A stretch of 18,621 bases of DNA. It comes from Sporothrix humicola. Taxonomy: Eukaryota > Ascomycota > Sordariomycetes > Ophiostomatales > Ophiostomataceae. Below are positions 18,006 to 18,621 of the stretch, in pieces. Each line of letters opens with the position of its first letter. The stretch's first letter is position 1. Made by a program: the position numbers and the translations under genes. The notes beneath the pieces were generated by a model that saw nothing but the letters and a program-made list of their open reading frames with translations, made no database searches and had not been told where the DNA came from. The DNA lies in contig WNYE01000181.1 in assembly GCA_021396245.1 (NCBI GenBank), positions 1-18,621 of the forward strand, read 5' to 3'.

Positions 18006-18621
18006 CTAGACAACCACTAGACAAGGCCCGGTAATGGAAAAGTTGGTAAAGTCATAAAGAGGTTCGTCGTCGCCGTTCACATACAGATCAAACTTGGTTG
18101 ATGTGCCCGTCGCCTTGAACGTGTTGGTCCGCGAGATCCACTCGCCCTGTGGCTCTGTCGACAGGTTGATAATCCACTGAGTGAGATAGGGCGTGGTGTT
18201 GACACTAAATGTGGCCGACGAGAGTGTGGTGACGGTGCGCACATAGTAGTCTAACGAAATCGTGTAGGTGGCGCCGACAGTTGTTGCAAACGTCTGGGAG
18301 ATGTGGGCGGAGCCGACGTTGGTCGTCGACTTGTAAAATTCGGCATAATAAGGGTTGGCTGCGCCGGCGCTCGCGTCGTGAACCACTCTAAAATGACCGT
18401 CAAAGACGGGAGTATAAGTCCAGCTTGTTAAGGTTCCCGCCTGGAATTTGCCGTTGAGGATAAATTCTTGTGTACAAGGCGGCGGAGGCGGCGGTGGGGG
18501 AGAAACACTGGGGGCGTGGGATTTCGAAGACGATGGAACCGAAAGAGAAGAAGATGGGCTCGAATATAGAGATGGGGGGGGGGGGGGGGGGGGGGGGGGT
18601 GGGGGGGGAAGGGGGAACGAA
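18006..18621 (-). CDS. Proline-rich probable surface protein with C-terminal carbohydrate-binding-like domain (5' partial)
   Basis: The frame is open from the TAG at 18006 to the window edge, about 204 residues. The visible order is a Ser/Pro-rich linker (SPSSSLSVPSSSKSHAPS), a Pro run (SPPPPPPPC) and then about 156 residues beginning CTQEFILNGKFQ at 18476. This last part has alternating beta-strand-like stretches: ...AEFYKSTTN, SAHISQTFATTVGATYTISLDYYVRT, KFDLYVNGDDEP, and an end at ITGPCLVVV. It resembles the cenC/CBM-like galactose-binding fold found at the end of many fungal extracellular proteins, with a Cys at each end possibly forming a disulfide. Secretion is inferred; the signal peptide would be beyond the window. 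Upstream of the linker a poly-G run makes the frame uncertain. Confidence 0.65.
   Translation of the reverse strand, partial: SFPLPPPPPPPPPPPPSLYSSPSSSLSVPSSSKSHAPSVSPPPPPPPPCTQEFILNGKFQAGTLTSWTYTPVFDGHFRVVHDASAGAANPYYAEFYKSTTNVGSAHISQTFATTVGATYTISLDYYVRTVTTLSSATFSVNTTPYLTQWIINLSTEPQGEWISRTNTFKATGTSTKFDLYVNGDDEPLYDFTNFSITGPCLVVV
18574..18608. repeat. Poly-G run near the window edge
   Basis: Twenty-six G's (18574-18599), one T, then eight G's, followed by ggggg-type sequence to the end. On the minus strand this is poly-C and would encode poly-proline in continuation of the linker of the gene there. Its length may be wrong, since homopolymers like this often end assemblies. Confidence 0.7.

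Overview
This window looks like a piece of a filamentous ascomycete (Pezizomycotina) chromosome, most likely a Sordariomycete. Short spliceosomal introns with CTAAC branch sites, GC-ending codon use in the large genes, a repeat-induced point mutation (RIP) signature and typical fungal membrane and surface protein families all point that way. The order and genus cannot be fixed from sequence alone.

Positions 1-3060 are an AT-rich block with almost no CpA/TpG but with CpG retained, the classic outcome of RIP. At its left end the ruined pol gene of a Ty3/gypsy chromovirus is still legible on the + strand: integrase, GPY/F module and chromodomain. The rest holds a less-mutated patch with nested palindromes and a T-rich half whose strand bias is reversed, possibly a second element in the opposite orientation.

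Positions 3300-9700 carry the first gene cluster, all on the minus strand. It comprises two small membrane ORFs, a single-pass Ser/Thr-rich (Mid2/SKG6-like) surface protein that seems to lack its N-terminus, an unrecognised 226-aa protein, and a DOMON-cytochrome b561 redox protein with a tiny last exon. A 283-bp foldback element with 39-bp arms and a coding-like exon fragment lie just upstream of the surface-protein gene.

Positions 9700-15100 contain no gene I can support. This 5.4-kb gap has a strongly purine-rich + strand over much of its length and leads into the promoter of a two-exon oligopeptide transporter (OPT family, 810 aa, + strand, 15102-17657). The window ends in the 3' part of a convergent gene for a proline-rich, probably surface protein with a C-terminal carbohydrate-binding-like beta-sandwich domain, cut by a poly-G run at the window edge.

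The genes do not form an evident pathway. Several encode membrane or surface proteins (redox, peptide uptake, wall sensing or binding), but nothing shows they act together. I found no convincing new multi-gene system. The best leads are the foldback element beside a truncated gene, the unrecognised 226-aa protein, the alternative C-terminus of the b561 protein and the strand-asymmetric gene gap.
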